NCBI RefSeq assembly: GCF_003369915.1
Contig: NC_046676.1
Location: forward strand, 20,318,001 to 20,382,000
Origin: Drosophila miranda
Taxonomy: Eukaryota; Arthropoda; Insecta; Diptera; Drosophilidae
Length of the DNA: 64,000 nucleotides
Reading direction: 5' to 3'
The notes below the pieces were generated by a model that saw only the letters and a program-made list of their open reading frames with translations, was not told the origin of the DNA and searched no databases. The position numbers were made by a program, and so were the translations under genes. The first letter of the stretch is position 1, and each line of letters begins with the position of its first letter. Shown here one piece after another: positions 1 through 11,368 of the stretch.

Positions 1-184
1 AAACCAGTATTCAATCCAAATAAGGCCAAATAAGCCTTCTAATAACGATCTCTCGAGCTTTTTACATGAATTATATGTGCGTGGTTCGTGTCCCCACTAC
101 ACGCGACCGATCTTTGTATGAAATATCCTAACGCGTTGCTGCGCGTCGCCTTCAACGATTTGGCAGCACGTATTAAATTTCATT

Positions 185-400
185 TTCATCGGTATATAGA
201 AATCCAATAGAAGCAAGTATTTTGAGTAGGTCAGTTAAGTAGAAAATTGATTCAATAATCGGATAAAATTATGTGGGCATGGCTAAATGTTTTACCTAGC
301 TAATATTATTCGACGGAATGTCAAAATTGAACAATAGAAAAATGAGACGGTATATTTTGGTATATTTCTGATGGTCGGACGGTATTTTTTAACCATAAAT
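185..400 (+). repeat. dispersed repeat, copy 1
   Basis: This AT-rich block carries a recognisable order of short motifs: AATCCAAT, a run ending ATAATCGGATAAAATTATG, TGGGCATGGCTA, ATTCGACGGAA, then paired GGTATATTT motifs. The same order recurs at about 6555-6745, 10600-10725 and 11150-11360. Here it runs directly into the Motif-1 promoter of the b561 gene. I do not recognise the family. It could be a relic transposable element or promoter-linked duplicated DNA. Bases 1-184 hold nothing I can identify. Confidence 0.7.
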
Positions 401-403
401 CCG

Positions 404-414
404 CGGTCACACTG
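404..414 (+). promoter_or_regulatory. Motif-1 (M1BP-type) core promoter element
   Basis: The sequence CGGTCACACTG matches Drosophila core promoter Motif 1, usually found just upstream of TATA-less housekeeping starts. It follows tandem GGTATATTT motifs. The first gene downstream on this strand is the cytochrome b561 gene, whose distal coding exon is near 1280, so transcription probably starts at about 420-480. Confidence 0.6.
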
Positions 415-1279
415 GTCTTGACTCGATCGCCGCCGTTATATCTGTTGTTTCCGTTGATCGTGGGTATTTGAATAACGTGTTGGTGCTTGTGGTGTGTTTC
501 TCGCTCTTAACAAAAGGAGCAGCATAAACAAAAAAAGAACCGAAACGGACAATATTATAATTAAATCGTTTTGTTTATACTCATGCTGAGTGTTCTGTGT
601 GTGTGGTGTGCCACTTTTACCAACTTTAGATGCTTACAACTGTGTATTACACGGATCTCTAGCTTTCTTTGGCTGTGCTGTGAAATGTAGAGTTTTTTCG
701 GTGCTTTTTATACGAGAAAAGAATCGAAATTTGCAACTCAAGAAATCGCATTAATTGAAAACGCTGCGTGTGAACTTTTCGGCCCCGCATAAACACATGA
801 ATAGATAACGAATCTGCCACTGTATGGGATCGTTTATTGCCCCCCAGAGAACCCTCGAATCGAACTGAACCGACCCGAACACTCTGTGATTGACAAATTA
901 ACGCATTCATTTTGATTAGCATCTGTATCTACTCGTATCTGTTCGATAGCTGAGGGTTCTGTTTCAATAGTTCCAGCGATTAACGATCCCACAGTCAGAT
1001 GACAGTTTCGGTTGTGTCCGTCCCCCATTCGGTGTCTCGATTGTCTATAGATTGGCATTTTACAGCATTCGCGTTCGCCGAACCTCAATTGCGGAAAGCT
1101 CTACACATGAACGAACTTTAGTCGTACCGCACAGATATATAGCTAAACATCGTATATAGTAGAAGCAACAGTGACGCATCATCATCATCACATTGAGATC
1201 GCGTCTAGTGGGTGGCGGTGACAAAAACAAGAAGCGAAACCCAGCCACTAATTTCAACTAATTTCGAACACTTGGCTAA

Positions 1280-1329
1280 ATGCGTGATCGTCACTTGGCC
1301 AAAATGCCGCGTGGAGGAACAACAACAGC
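1280..1329 (+). CDS. alternative distal first coding exon of the b561 gene
   Basis: An ATG in the classic Drosophila context CAAAATG lies at 1304, with an in-frame ATG at 1280. The exon ends at 1329 at a strong donor (GC|GTAAGT). It ends in phase 2, exactly the phase the acceptor at 4823 requires, so splicing gives a short N-terminus (MPRGGTTTA, or eight residues more from 1280) joined to RYEEDPD. The exon lies downstream of the Motif-1 promoter, so this would be the distal-promoter isoform. This is inferred from splice signals and phase. The 3.5 kb between this exon and 4671 is intronic and shows no other gene. Confidence 0.5.
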
Positions 1330-4300
1330 GTAAGTTCTCCTCCTTCCCTCATCTTGCAACCCCCCAACCCCAATCGACTGTACCATATTTATTTAAATTA
1401 AACAATTGCGGATCGGATTAATGTTGGAAAAACACTGGCGGCGAGTAGTTTATCTGAGGATCGCATTTTTTCTCGCACTTGAGTCGTCTCTGGTTATGGC
1501 ACCGCGAATTCGATTGTATCTTCAAGATACAATTTCAGACGCACATGTGTGTGTGTGTGCGGCTGCCGCCAGATCGTATGCCATGCGAGTGTATATGCAA
1601 TCATGTCGCTTAATATGATCGGACACCCGCACTCCGGCGAACCGCAATTGAGCCTCCGAGACGTCGTCTCCAAACAATTGTCGGGCATTGTAAAATAACA
1701 CCAGACCAGTATATACTTGCAGTATAGTGTGCGTGTGCGGAGCGCACTTCACTCTGCTCTATCGTCATAATTAACCCGCAGGATATATACATATACATAT
1801 GTATACCCATCCAGCGTGTGTCTGATTTTCAGTGATGCGTGCGGCTGCGACTGCGGCAACAAATGTTTTAATTTGACTCCAGTTGCAGACTTTTAATTGC
1901 GCATTCCGCGCCGGCTCGTTATTTGTTACATCCTATGGTTTCTGTAATTGAAATGTGCCCAGGCTTCCTGGAGTGGAGTACTCTGAATACGAATCCGAAT
2001 ACTCCCTCCCTACTCATCATACAATACTCTGCCCGCACCGCACTCCATATTGGACAGTTAACGTTGCTCCAATTGCCGTTCGGGGAGGCGGCCTCCGGCA
2101 ACATCTTTAGCGCTGCGACAGCAGTTATGGCCATAATTAGCCTTCTTTAAAGTACAGGTACGGACAGAACAGAGTATATCTGTTCTCCTCTGTTCCCCTT
2201 TTCTTTGGGCCTATGTTTTAATGGAGACGTCTTGTGGCCATGACAATTGCAGCCACAGCCACAATCACAATCACATAATCTTATCTTTTCGCGTGTGATA
2301 AGAAAACCTTAACATTTATCCAAGTTTCGGATGTTGTTTGCCAAGCTTATGATGACGGATGCCCTGCTTGCCCCTGAACTGGGGGAACTATCACTGTCCC
2401 ATTCCACTTTCTGCCATTTCCACCAATCAGCGGCATGGAACGACTTTAATTGAATTTGCATCTATCAAGAGGTTGATTGGATGCCATCTTCGGCCTGCAG
2501 CCTTTATAGGGTAATCCCCTACTTTGGCTTTCCTGTGGTGTGGAGGATCTCCAAGGGGATATGCTGATTACGAATGACACATGTTACTGAGAACCGCCCA
2601 CTTGTGCGCTTTCTCTGCGGCACTGTGCCTGTGCTGTGGGTGCACAGTGAGTGTCAACAGCCTCCGCTTCGCTGGATGACCCATTATCCAGAGCCATGAC
2701 TGAGGTTCAGGTTCACGTTCACGTTCAGGCCCGGCTGCGGCATCGACTTCGACTCCTCACTCCCCCGGAGCAAAACAGGTGGCTGTAAAAACAAGTTTTC
2801 CATAAAGCGAAAAGCTTTTAGCGAAAATTTCTCAGACTAGCTCCCAGTTAAAAAGTGAAAGAGATATAGCAAGTACAGCAAATGCACACATGCAGTTGCA
2901 TAGATACAGATACATGGACACCGGCGCGCCGATGCACACCCATTTGTGGGCCCGTCTGCTGTCTGCTTATTTTCTGCGGCAAGTGAAATGTGTGTTAAAG
3001 CAAACACACTGCTCTGCCAGTGCAACTGCTGCCCCTTTGGGCCCCTTCTCCAATGTGTTGAAAGCTAAATGCCTGCCCCAACCACAGAGTCAGCCGCAGT
3101 CGCAGCCAGAGGGGCACAGACACTGAGCTGCATGCAGGCCATGTAGGAGTACGACTACGAGTACGAGCACGAGTAGTTGTAAGCATCGTTCATTGACATC
3201 GCCATCGCCATCGAATGTGTCTGGCTTTGGCTCTCTTTCCACATAGAAGATCTTTCTCTCCCCCTGTAAGTGTGTCTGTATCTGTAGCTCTCTCGCTGTC
3301 AGTGGACTATTGTTGCATGTAAATTAGAGCATTCATTAGCACTATCACCAAATGATGCAAGTGGCACTCTAGTCACGAGACTGGACTGGGAAAGTGAGAG
3401 TGGAGTGTGACTGCAACTGCGAGTGATAATGGTTTATAATAGTTTTCCCATTTGCTTCGCTTTTGCTTTCATTATCGCAGTACTGTGAGGGGTAGGGGCA
3501 GGGACAGTTGCAGCGGCGCGACGCACTATTAATTTAAATAATCATTTTGTTTGCTTTCGTTTCGCATGGCATTGCAATGCATTTCACTTGACGCCTGTCC
3601 GTCCGTCTGTCCACTTCAATTGCACTGGGCCTGGCCAAGAGCTGCACTTGGGAATGGAATGATTAAGCGCCTCGTTGGCAGCCAGCAATGCGCCTAATTA
3701 CCCCATTCACCCCAGCCTCTGGTTGCCAGCCCATAATCCAGTTTGTCTGTTGGCTGTTTACTTTGAACAGATGGCCCGCGGATTGGCTGGGCCTGGGTAT
3801 TCATTGTGGCAGCTCCTTAACACACTCGTACATATCCGTTGGCTGTGGGGGGGAGACACTTCTCACAGAGCAATGTCCCAGTGCACAATGCTGATGATGG
3901 ATATGTTTCGGTGATGATATCATTCTACCCAGCATCAGTGCTCCATCGGAATTGGATGTCATACGATCACACGACAAGTGATGAAATGAATACTCATACG
4001 CCCGGCCACAATTGAATTGAAACCATCAACTTTTGACTCCATTCCACTTTGTGCCTCCAGTGGGGAGGGGGAAGAGGAAACACTTCCCCAGCTGTCAAAC
4101 AGAATTAATCAGGAAATTATACTCTCACACTTATATAGCTCCCAATGGGAAAAAAAATTGTACAAACTGTGGTCTCTTTTTAAGAAAGGTGAAAAAGCAA
4201 GTACAAATACAATCATCTCTCTCTCTTTCTCCAGAGTAGCCACAACACAGAGCTGTCTGCAGTCCGAGGGAGGAAAGATCACAAACAATCTGGGGTAGTT

Positions 4301-4670
4301 TCAAAAGGAAATGGGAAATTTACTTAGCAAATTAGATAATTGCAAACTTTCTTAAACTCAGTGCTGTGATTCCACTTGAGGGTCTGACTGGGCTGTTGTG
4401 CATCAATTAAACCGATTAGCAGCACATTCAACCCGCAATCAGTTCAACTAAATCTCAAGAGATTGAGAGAGTCAAGTAGAATTTCCATAATTTCAAGCCC
4501 AGACACAGAAACATCACAAATTATGCTATAATGAGGGAGAAACAGAACCATTTACATGTCTTTGGGGCTGGAAGAGCTCTGTGTTGGGCAACTCTCAATG
4601 GGGAACCAAATCTAAGCATATATGATATATATAATGTAACCCCTCCTCCACGAAAAGGAGCCCCAGCAAA

Positions 4671-5812
4671 ATGAAAACCATTGACAAACCCTTTTTCGAT
4701 GGGCTGAACAGAATGCTCTTCAATCGAACCCGTACTGCGAAGAATGAGTAACTGAATTTAAATTGGAATTGAAAATTGACGAGTGCTTTATCATCATATC
4801 CTGCTCGAATCTCTCCTTGCAGGCGCTATGAGGAGGATCCAGACAATGCCTGGAACTGCTGCTCCTGGTGCGAGTACTTGCTGATCGTGATCCTTTCCAC
4901 CATTCTGCTGGTGGGAGTCCTGGTGCTGACCCTCTTCTGGGTGATGTTCTATCGCGATGGCTTCGCCTGGTCGGAGAGCCCCAAGCAGCAGTTCAATCTG
5001 CATCCCATCCTGATGATTGCCGGTTTCGTCACTCTCTCTGGATTTTGTAAGTTATCTGCCATTGTTTACAGCTGGTTCACGATCTCAGCTCATCTCGATT
5101 GCATCTACATACTCTCGTCTCCTCACAGCCATCTTGATCTATCGCCTGTGCCGGTGCGTGAAGCATATCTATGTGAAGCTGATCCACATGTTCTTTCACG
5201 CCATTGCCATTCCGTGCATCGCCCTGGGTTTCCTCTCCGTCTTCGACTCCCACGAGGCGTTGCAAAAGGTGAACTTCTACAGCCTGCACTCTTGGCTGGG
5301 TTTCGTGACTATGGGCATGTTTGTGCTGCAGTTTGTGATCGGATTCTTCAGGTAGGTGGTGTCGTACTCCCCAAATGTCCCAATCCAGCATACTAATCAC
5401 CACATTCATTGGTGATGCTTGCATTAGCTTTCTGGTGATGCTCTGCTGTGAGAACAAGACCTACAGCTGCCGCTCCGCCATGGTGCCCATACACGCCAGT
5501 CTGGGTCTGGCCAACTTCTGGCTGGCCATTGCCACATCTGTGACGGGTCTCATTGAGAAGGAGCGCGAGACGGTGGCCGAGACGAACGTCAGGTGAGTGT
5601 CTGATTGATTGTTTGTCCTTTCACCTTGGAAAATACATACCCTATCACATCTTTTCTTATCTTCTTGTAGCGCCGAAAATAAGCTCATTGAGCATTACAT
5701 CACCAGTGCCATTGGCATCACTCTGATCTTCATCGGCATCATCGTCACCTTTGCGGTGCGACGGTCCAACGCTCCCGCCTCGGCCAAAGTCTACGTAACC
5801 GAACGCATTTAG
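4671..5812 (+). CDS. cytochrome b561 family transmembrane oxidoreductase (CG1275/nemy-like)
   Basis: Five exons join to 276 residues: 4671-4747, 4823-5046, 5129-5351, 5428-5592 and 5671-5812; all introns are GT-AG and all phases agree. The family consists of six-helix membrane proteins binding two b-type haems, which pass electrons from cytosolic ascorbate across a membrane to monodehydroascorbate or ferric iron. The haem-ligand histidine contexts are visible: NLHP after helix 1, KLIHMFFH, LHSWLG and PIHASLG. Six hydrophobic segments can be counted, the last followed by a short basic tail ending VTERI. The proximal start ATG at 4671 has a CAAAATG context and gives MKTIDKPFFDGLNRM; the distal exon at 1280-1329 is an alternative. 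A polyadenylation signal lies at 6451. The family assignment is firm. Which Drosophila paralog it is cannot be settled without alignment. Confidence 0.9.
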
Positions 5813-6475
5813 GATGTCGGCTGCTCCCCAGCTGGCCCCAGCCAACCACAGCCAGTGCAGGAAGAGCGTCTCAAACGGAAAATGTATCCAAGGATTATCT
5901 GTGGTTCCGTTGTGGATTCAGAGCTTTGAACCAATGTCGTCCTATTGAAAGGCTTAGCACAAACAGATCACGCTTCTGCATACTCTTTCTAGACATACCT
6001 GTTATAACGTTTTATATGCCAAATTGAATTCCCTTCATATACATAGACTACTCTACTGCGTAAATCAAAAACTTTTCTCACCCATCCAATGGCAGTTTAA
6101 ACTCCTAAGTAGATTTGTAGGTTTAGGAATCTCAAAGCAATCGCATTACCACTTGGTAGACAGTGAAAGTACCCGACCAGATCGAATCAGAACCGACCAA
6201 ACGCAGGCAACAAATAATCAAAATTTAAGTGTTCAGCTGAAGTTGATCGTACATTACAATACATACATACATGATTAGCCATTTTTTTGGTACTATAGTA
6301 GAATTTTGATATAAGCCAATGTATGTATTCAGCAGATAATACAACTAATCTATGTACTATACCAGATAAAGAGTACACTTTACACATTTATTGTAGATTC
6401 ATATTGTCGCATTTGATGTTTATCAGTATAAGCTGTAAACCAATTTTACAAATAAATCATACTTTCCCCAGTCCG
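5813..6475 (+). other. 3' UTR of the b561 gene
   Basis: This stretch follows the TAG at 5810-5812 and has no coding frame of note. An AATAAA signal at 6451-6456 gives the probable cleavage site near 6470-6480. The AT-rich repeat island begins immediately after it. Confidence 0.6.
6451..6456 (+). terminator. polyadenylation signal of the b561 gene
   Basis: A canonical AATAAA hexamer lies 640 bases past the stop codon, at the end of the 3' UTR and just before the repeat island. Confidence 0.55.
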
Positions 6476-6554
6476 GGGGTCTTATAATATTTTTTTTTTG
6501 TGCTGAAAAATTTGCTGAGTTTAAATTTTTGATTTTTGATTTAAACCATATAGT

Positions 6555-6745
6555 ATATATGTAGAAATCCAATAAAAGCAATTATTGAAATTAAGCCAAT
6601 CAAGTAGAAAATAGATTCATTAATCGGATAAAATTGTGTGGGCACGGCTATATAGCTGGTAATATTCGACGGAACATCAAAAACAAGGAATATGTTAAAT
6701 AGAACTTGAATTCGTCAGTATATTTACGGTATATTTTTCAATTTC
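6555..6745 (+). repeat. dispersed repeat, copy 2
   Basis: This is the same motif order as the block at 185-400: AATCCAATAAAAGCAA, ATTAATCGGATAAAATTG, GTGGGCACGGCTA, ATATTCGACGGAA and GTATATTTACGGTATATTT. It lacks a Motif-1 box and instead runs straight into a P-superfamily transposon fragment. Confidence 0.7.
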
Positions 6746-7035
6746 GGACAATGTTCCTTAGCGATTTAATCAAATGTGGAACATCGTAAATCGCAAAAAT
6801 TTCTTGGGGCTGGGGTTCTTAATGTCGACTCCCAGTCTTCTGAAAACAGCTCTATTATTTGAGCCCTGTTGTCCTTTTTAAAGTATTGGTTATTTATTAT
6901 TAGTTAAACCAACCTGCAATCAGCTGTTCGGTTGCAGAAGTCCCGCGGGGGTCCCGCCAGCCATCCGTAATTGGTGGAATATTTGGAAAAATTTCAATAT
7001 TGTTTATTGCTTCTGTCCCGGGTACCCTGTGATTA
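6745..7035 (-). mobile_element. P-superfamily transposon fragment, left inverted copy
   Basis: Its reverse complement matches 8146-8395 over almost the whole length, including GGTACCC, CCCGCGGG and CAATCAGCTGTTCGG. On the minus strand the end next to 6745 encodes the same transposase stretch (IYDVPHLIK) as the right copy, then stops. The segment at about 6795-6860 is missing from the right copy; read on the minus strand it encodes LGVDIKNP, the part of the transposase just upstream of that motif. It is therefore a truncated element in the opposite orientation to the right copy. Confidence 0.75.
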
Positions 7036-7260
7036 TCTATTTACGATTCAGTGGTACTTCGATAAGAAGCCACAAAAGCGAAATTAAAGCATGAATGGAT
7101 TGTGCAGAAGATCGGATACCTTTATAACTATATGTTATTAGTGTTCAATCAGCGTTTAGAGTAATTAAAGCAATTTAACTCTACCATGCATAAATGAACA
7201 CAGCATAAAATAACACGTTCGTGTCATTCAAATGTTATTGTGCCCTCAAGAGCAGGAACA

Positions 7261-7697
7261 ATGCGTTGCCAGCTGATTATCTGTGCGCTTCTCGGATTAT
7301 TCCTAACATTCCACATCAATATTAACGTAAATATATGGATAATACTAGTAAAGTGGACAATATTGAACCAAGTTTTCAGGATGCCGTCGTCTTCAAGTTT
7401 ACAAACTTCGTCTGCGAGAGTTACAACCAATCCTGGTTCGTGTTCCACAACTATCGTCTGAAGGCCGTCAGTCGAAACAAAGTGCTCCTCAATTTGAATG
7501 CAACGGTATTACATCCGATCAACAATGCATCAGTTCATGTCAGAATTTTCAAAAAGGCCAACGGCTATAAGCCTTGGCTCGTCGATAATTACTTTGATGC
7601 CTGTCAGTATTTGAGAAAGCGGAATCACCCTGTTGCTAATATAATCTATGGGCTCTTCAAACAGTTTACTAACATGAATCACTCATGCCCCTACGTG
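7261..7697 (+). CDS. DUF1091 family small secreted protein, 3' end degenerate
   Basis: Exon 1 (7261-7326) encodes a 22-residue signal peptide starting MRCQLIICALLG. A 53-bp GT-AG intron follows, then exon 2 from 7380. The DUF1091 core is clear: FTNFVCESYNQSWFVF, RLKAVSRNK, LNATVLHP and the HSCPYV motif near residue 125. DUF1091 proteins are MD-2/ML-like Drosophila proteins; the CheB chemosensory proteins belong here. Normal members run about 40 residues beyond CPY. Here either the frame reads on to a stop at 7719-7721, or a plausible intron (7698-7739) is removed and two codons later there is TAG, after which NPEDP can still be read. The C-terminal part is thus broken or missing. The gene lies between two inverted transposon fragments. 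It could be a recent pseudogene or a shortened protein. Confidence 0.7.
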
Positions 7698-8145
7698 GTA
7701 AGATTATACGTCTATGTCTAAACCATCAACTGAATACAGATTCAGTAGAATCCTGAAGATCCCTTAAAAAACAACAGTAGAAAATGTATTGTACCGATTA
7801 ATCAAATATATGTATGGGCTATTCCGTGATATTTGACTGAACGCTGTATGAAACGAAAGGGAAATAGCAACGGAAATTGGGGTCTAGTTTCGGTAAAATA
7901 AAATCTGTTTAGCCGAGAACCATTTGTTATTTTTGAGCTATAATTATCAGCATTTATTGACTCATTCATGCGGCAATGCGACGCTACAGGATGCATGCTA
8001 TTCGAGGTGATAAATTCGAATTTGCATCACCAGCAGCTGTTATTGCCCTTGGAGTGGCAAACGAAATCAACTGTTGGCTGAGGGACAGTTGGCATTTGCA
8101 GATCCCGCGGAGTTCCGTTTTGCGCTTAGGAGACTAATTCAGTAA

Positions 8146-8395
8146 TCACAGGGTACCCGGGACAGAAGCAATAAACAATATTGAAATTTTTCCAAATATT
8201 CCACCAATTACGGATGGCTGGGGGGACCCCCGCGGGACTTCTGCAACCGAACAGCTGATTGCAGGTTGGTTTAACTAATAATAAATAACCAATACTTTAA
8301 AAAGGACAACAGGGCTCAAATAATAGAGAAATATTTGCGATTTACGATGTTCCACATTTGATTAAATCGCTATGGAACATTGTCCGAAATAGAAA
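8146..8395 (+). mobile_element. P-superfamily transposon fragment, right copy
   Basis: This is the inverted partner of 6745-7035. Its 3' part (8328 onward) is in frame with transposase sequence: the motif DVPHLIK at about 8346 is the region before the GTP-binding insertion in P/THAP9-type transposases. The segment present in the left copy at about 6795-6860 is largely absent here. Coding continues directly into the transposase relic. Confidence 0.75.
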
Positions 8396-9302
8396 TCTTT
8401 ATACCCCCGATGGCGTTGTTTCATGGAAAATAGTCGAAGAACTGTATGAAATCGATTCCAGAAATTCAACGCGACTCTGCCCAAAATTAACAACAAAGCA
8501 TATACATATATCCAAATAGCTTTGAAAAAATGAAGATCAAATATGCCACTCAAGTGTTTAGCCAAAGTGTGGCTAAAAAGCTGCTCTTCGAACAATGATT
8601 AGTTCTGGAGGCTTTTAAAGTGCAAAGAAAATGCAGAAGCGACGGCTACATTTATTGAAAAAATTAATAGATTATTCGACTGTCTAAATAGTCATGTCCT
8701 CTACGATAAAAACCCATTTAGGAGTGCACTGCAAGACAAAAATCTTGTCAATGAGACCCTGTCGGATATGCGAAAATATTTTGAAGAATTTAAATATCCA
8801 CAGGAAGTCTACTGCATAAAGGGTATGATTTTAACAATCAACTCCATACTTTCATTTGCCCAAAATGTTTAAAGTTTTTTATATTGCTAAGTCCAAATTA
8901 AATCAATTTTATTTAATCAGATCTCGCGGTGTTACCAACAATAATCCAACTATGTATGAATTTAATGTAATTATTAGTAAAATGCTTTCTATGAAAGTTC
9001 TAACTTCCACTACAGTATCTGGGAACTGTTCGCCCGATGAAGATACGATGTTAATTAACATTATAAAAGATAATGTCTCAAGTGAGTCGGCATCAGAGTC
9101 TAAAACTTTTAATAACGATATCTTGATTTCCACTAACGAAGATGCAGAGTTAGAACTTTCAATAGAAGCAACAGATTTAAGTATCCAAGCCGTATTTAAT
9201 GAGAATGCATTAAGATATTATGCAGGGTATTTATTGCATAAGCTGCTGAAAAAGTATGACTGCAATAAATGCTCTGAACTTTTATCTGAAATCGTCCGAT
9301 GA
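8328..9302 (+). pseudogene. P-element/THAP9-type transposase relic
   Basis: Successive frames read as the central and C-terminal parts of a P-superfamily transposase. Landmarks in order: EIFAIYDVPHLIK; WKIVEELYEID; KLTTKHI; FEKMKIKYATQVFSQSVA; ATATFIEKINRLFDCLN; NPFRSAL; ILTINSIL; LIRSRGVTNNNPT; YEFNVIISKML; and ALRYYAGYLLHKLL followed by a CxxC. The order and spacing fit P/THAP9 proteins well. At least three frameshifts or stops interrupt it (near 8510, 8597 and 8860). The N-terminal THAP DNA-binding domain is not visible. The last 148 codons (8856-9302) stay open. The element cannot encode an active enzyme. The nearest named family (P, 1360/ProtoP, Galileo) cannot be decided here. Confidence 0.85.
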
Positions 9303-10139
9303 GGTCCGATGTTCTTCCGAGTATTTAATACTCAATACAAATTTTTGCTATGTCAGCAGTAGTTTGAAACTTAAAGCTTCTTTCTTCTGAAGATTTTTTT
9401 ACATAAGTTAAAATTTATTTTGATATATTTAATTGGCATTTCGAGACAAAGTCTCATAAATTCAATTTAAAAAGAAGCATTGTCCAAAAATGTATAATTT
9501 TAACGTCAAAAATAGATAAATATGCAGACTGGTTTAAATTTTCCGATCCGTGCTTTGTACACCGAAATCATCTGCTCAATCAGTTTGTATTGATTTTGAT
9601 TAGAAAAAATTGTAAATATATAATAATAAATGTGCAATTATATTATTGTAATATTTTATATTTTGTGGTATAAATCAAACAAATAACAGCTTTTATTTTA
9701 TTTCCCGCGCCCTAGTGTACCATACCCCCACCCCCTGCCCATTCTTCATTTATTTTGTGGCGGTAGGTCAGTCCATCAAAAGACCCAAAACAAGAACCAA
9801 ACTCAAATTTCAGTTCTAGCGGCCAGCAATACTAAACACACATACGCAAAGTACGTGAGAATGCATGTGCACCCATACATTAAAACATGCTGGAAGCAAA
9901 AAATCTGAAAAAGAAAAAACCATACAATCACATATTTTTGTCGAAACATATTGCGTGTGTACTAACACATGCAAAGATGTTCTCTCTGCGCTCTCTCTCA
10001 TGATGACGTCACTCTGGGGTACGGAACGCGCTAGTGTGTGACGCGAAGAAAAAACGAGGAATATGAATAATTCGGTATATTTTGAAGATGAGACCGTATA
10101 TTTCGGTATTTATTTGAATCGGATAGAATCGGTAATTAC
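9303..10139. other. AT-rich spacer without a gene
   Basis: I see no coding exon. The stretch holds A/T runs, a short CCCCCACCCCC block near 9726 and, near 10070-10115, two GGTATAT/GTATATTTCGG motifs like those in the dispersed repeats. It is probably decayed transposon DNA. Confidence 0.5.
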
Positions 10140-11290
10140 CGGTTCACAACAATGAGTCCCATTCCATACACAAACATGCTGCTAATTACATGCACACATA
10201 CCCTGGGGCAAATGGATAATATAGAATTGCGGAAATATATGTCATCCTATGCTCTAATTAAGGCAGAAACTAGTCAGTCTCAATTTTAAACGATACTTTG
10301 CAGCTCATCGTCTGTCTACAGAGACCAAGAACTGGTACTGGGATCTGGATTTATACAAAAACACCTAATAAAATGAATAGGCCTTACAAATGCAATCTAA
10401 CTCAAGGTCTTTATTAATTACATTTAAAAGCAGCTTGGAAAACAGTATCTCAATATAATATTAACGAAATAGGGTATACAAATGCCCATACCCTGGCTGA
10501 CAACAAATGAGTCTGCAAATACCAGCCACATTGACGTCACAACCTGCTATTGAACACTTTTGTTGAAACCGTGTTTTTGTCAAAACAAAAAACATGCAAG
10601 TACTTAAAAGTAGTTAATCCTGATCAAAATTGATTCAGCAATCATATCAAATTATCTGGGCAAAACTGAGAGATCTATATAGCTGGGAATATTCGACGGA
10701 AGAAATAATAACCAGGAATTAGTCGTCATAACCGGTTCACAACAATGAGTCCCATTCCATGCACACATACCCTGGGGGAAATGGATGTTATAGAATTGTG
10801 AATATGTTTATCATCCCAGGCTCCAAAGAAGGCAAAAAAAATTTAGTCTCTGTTTTTAACATACATATTTCAACGATATGTGAAGCTTATTTTTTCTTGC
10901 AGGGACCAAGAATAGGTATCAGGATCGAGATATATATACAAAACACTCATCATATACATGAATATGTCTATAAAATGTAATTTTGAGAAAAGGTCTTTAT
11001 GAGTTACGTTTTATCTTCATATCATATTTACACTCTCATATAAAATTAACAAAATAGGGTATACAAAGGCCTATACTAGGGCTTTAGCGATTGTTTTTTT
11101 TGTTGAACTATTTTGTTTAAGCCTTGTTTTAGTCAAAATACACTAAAAGCAAGGACTAAAAACTAGCCAATTGTGTAGAAAATGTATTCATCAATGGGCT
11201 ACAATTATGTGGGCATGGCTAAATGTTCTTTATAGCTGGTAATATTCGACGGAAGATCAAAAACGAAAAACATGTTCAATAGAACTTGGA
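10140..11290 (+). repeat. diverged tandem duplication, two units of about 550-600 bp
   Basis: Unit 1 starts near 10140 and unit 2 near 10735, both with GGTTCACAACAATGAGTCCC. Each continues through ACACATACCCTGGG, a GACCAAGAA block, AAGGTCTTTAT, AAATAGGGTATACAAA and ends with the dispersed-repeat motif ATTCGACGGAAG (10690 and 11246). The copies differ by many substitutions and small indels, so the duplication is old. No protein-coding frame is shared. The second unit abuts the RalGPS promoter. Confidence 0.75.
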
Positions 11291-11360
11291 TCCGTCAGTA
11301 TATTTACGTATATTTTTAAAATTAAACGGTATATTTCGGTATATTTCTGAGGGTCGGACT
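11150..11360 (+). repeat. dispersed repeat, copy 4, next to a Motif-1 promoter
   Basis: The motif order is the same as at 185-400, including TGTGGGCATGGCTAAATG, ATTCGACGGAAGATCAAAAA and CGGTATATTTCGGTATATTTC followed by GGGTCGGAC. Copy 3 is the end of the first tandem unit (about 10600-10725). As in copy 1, the block ends a few bases before GGTCACACTG. Confidence 0.7.
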
Positions 11361-11368
11361 TAACCCGC

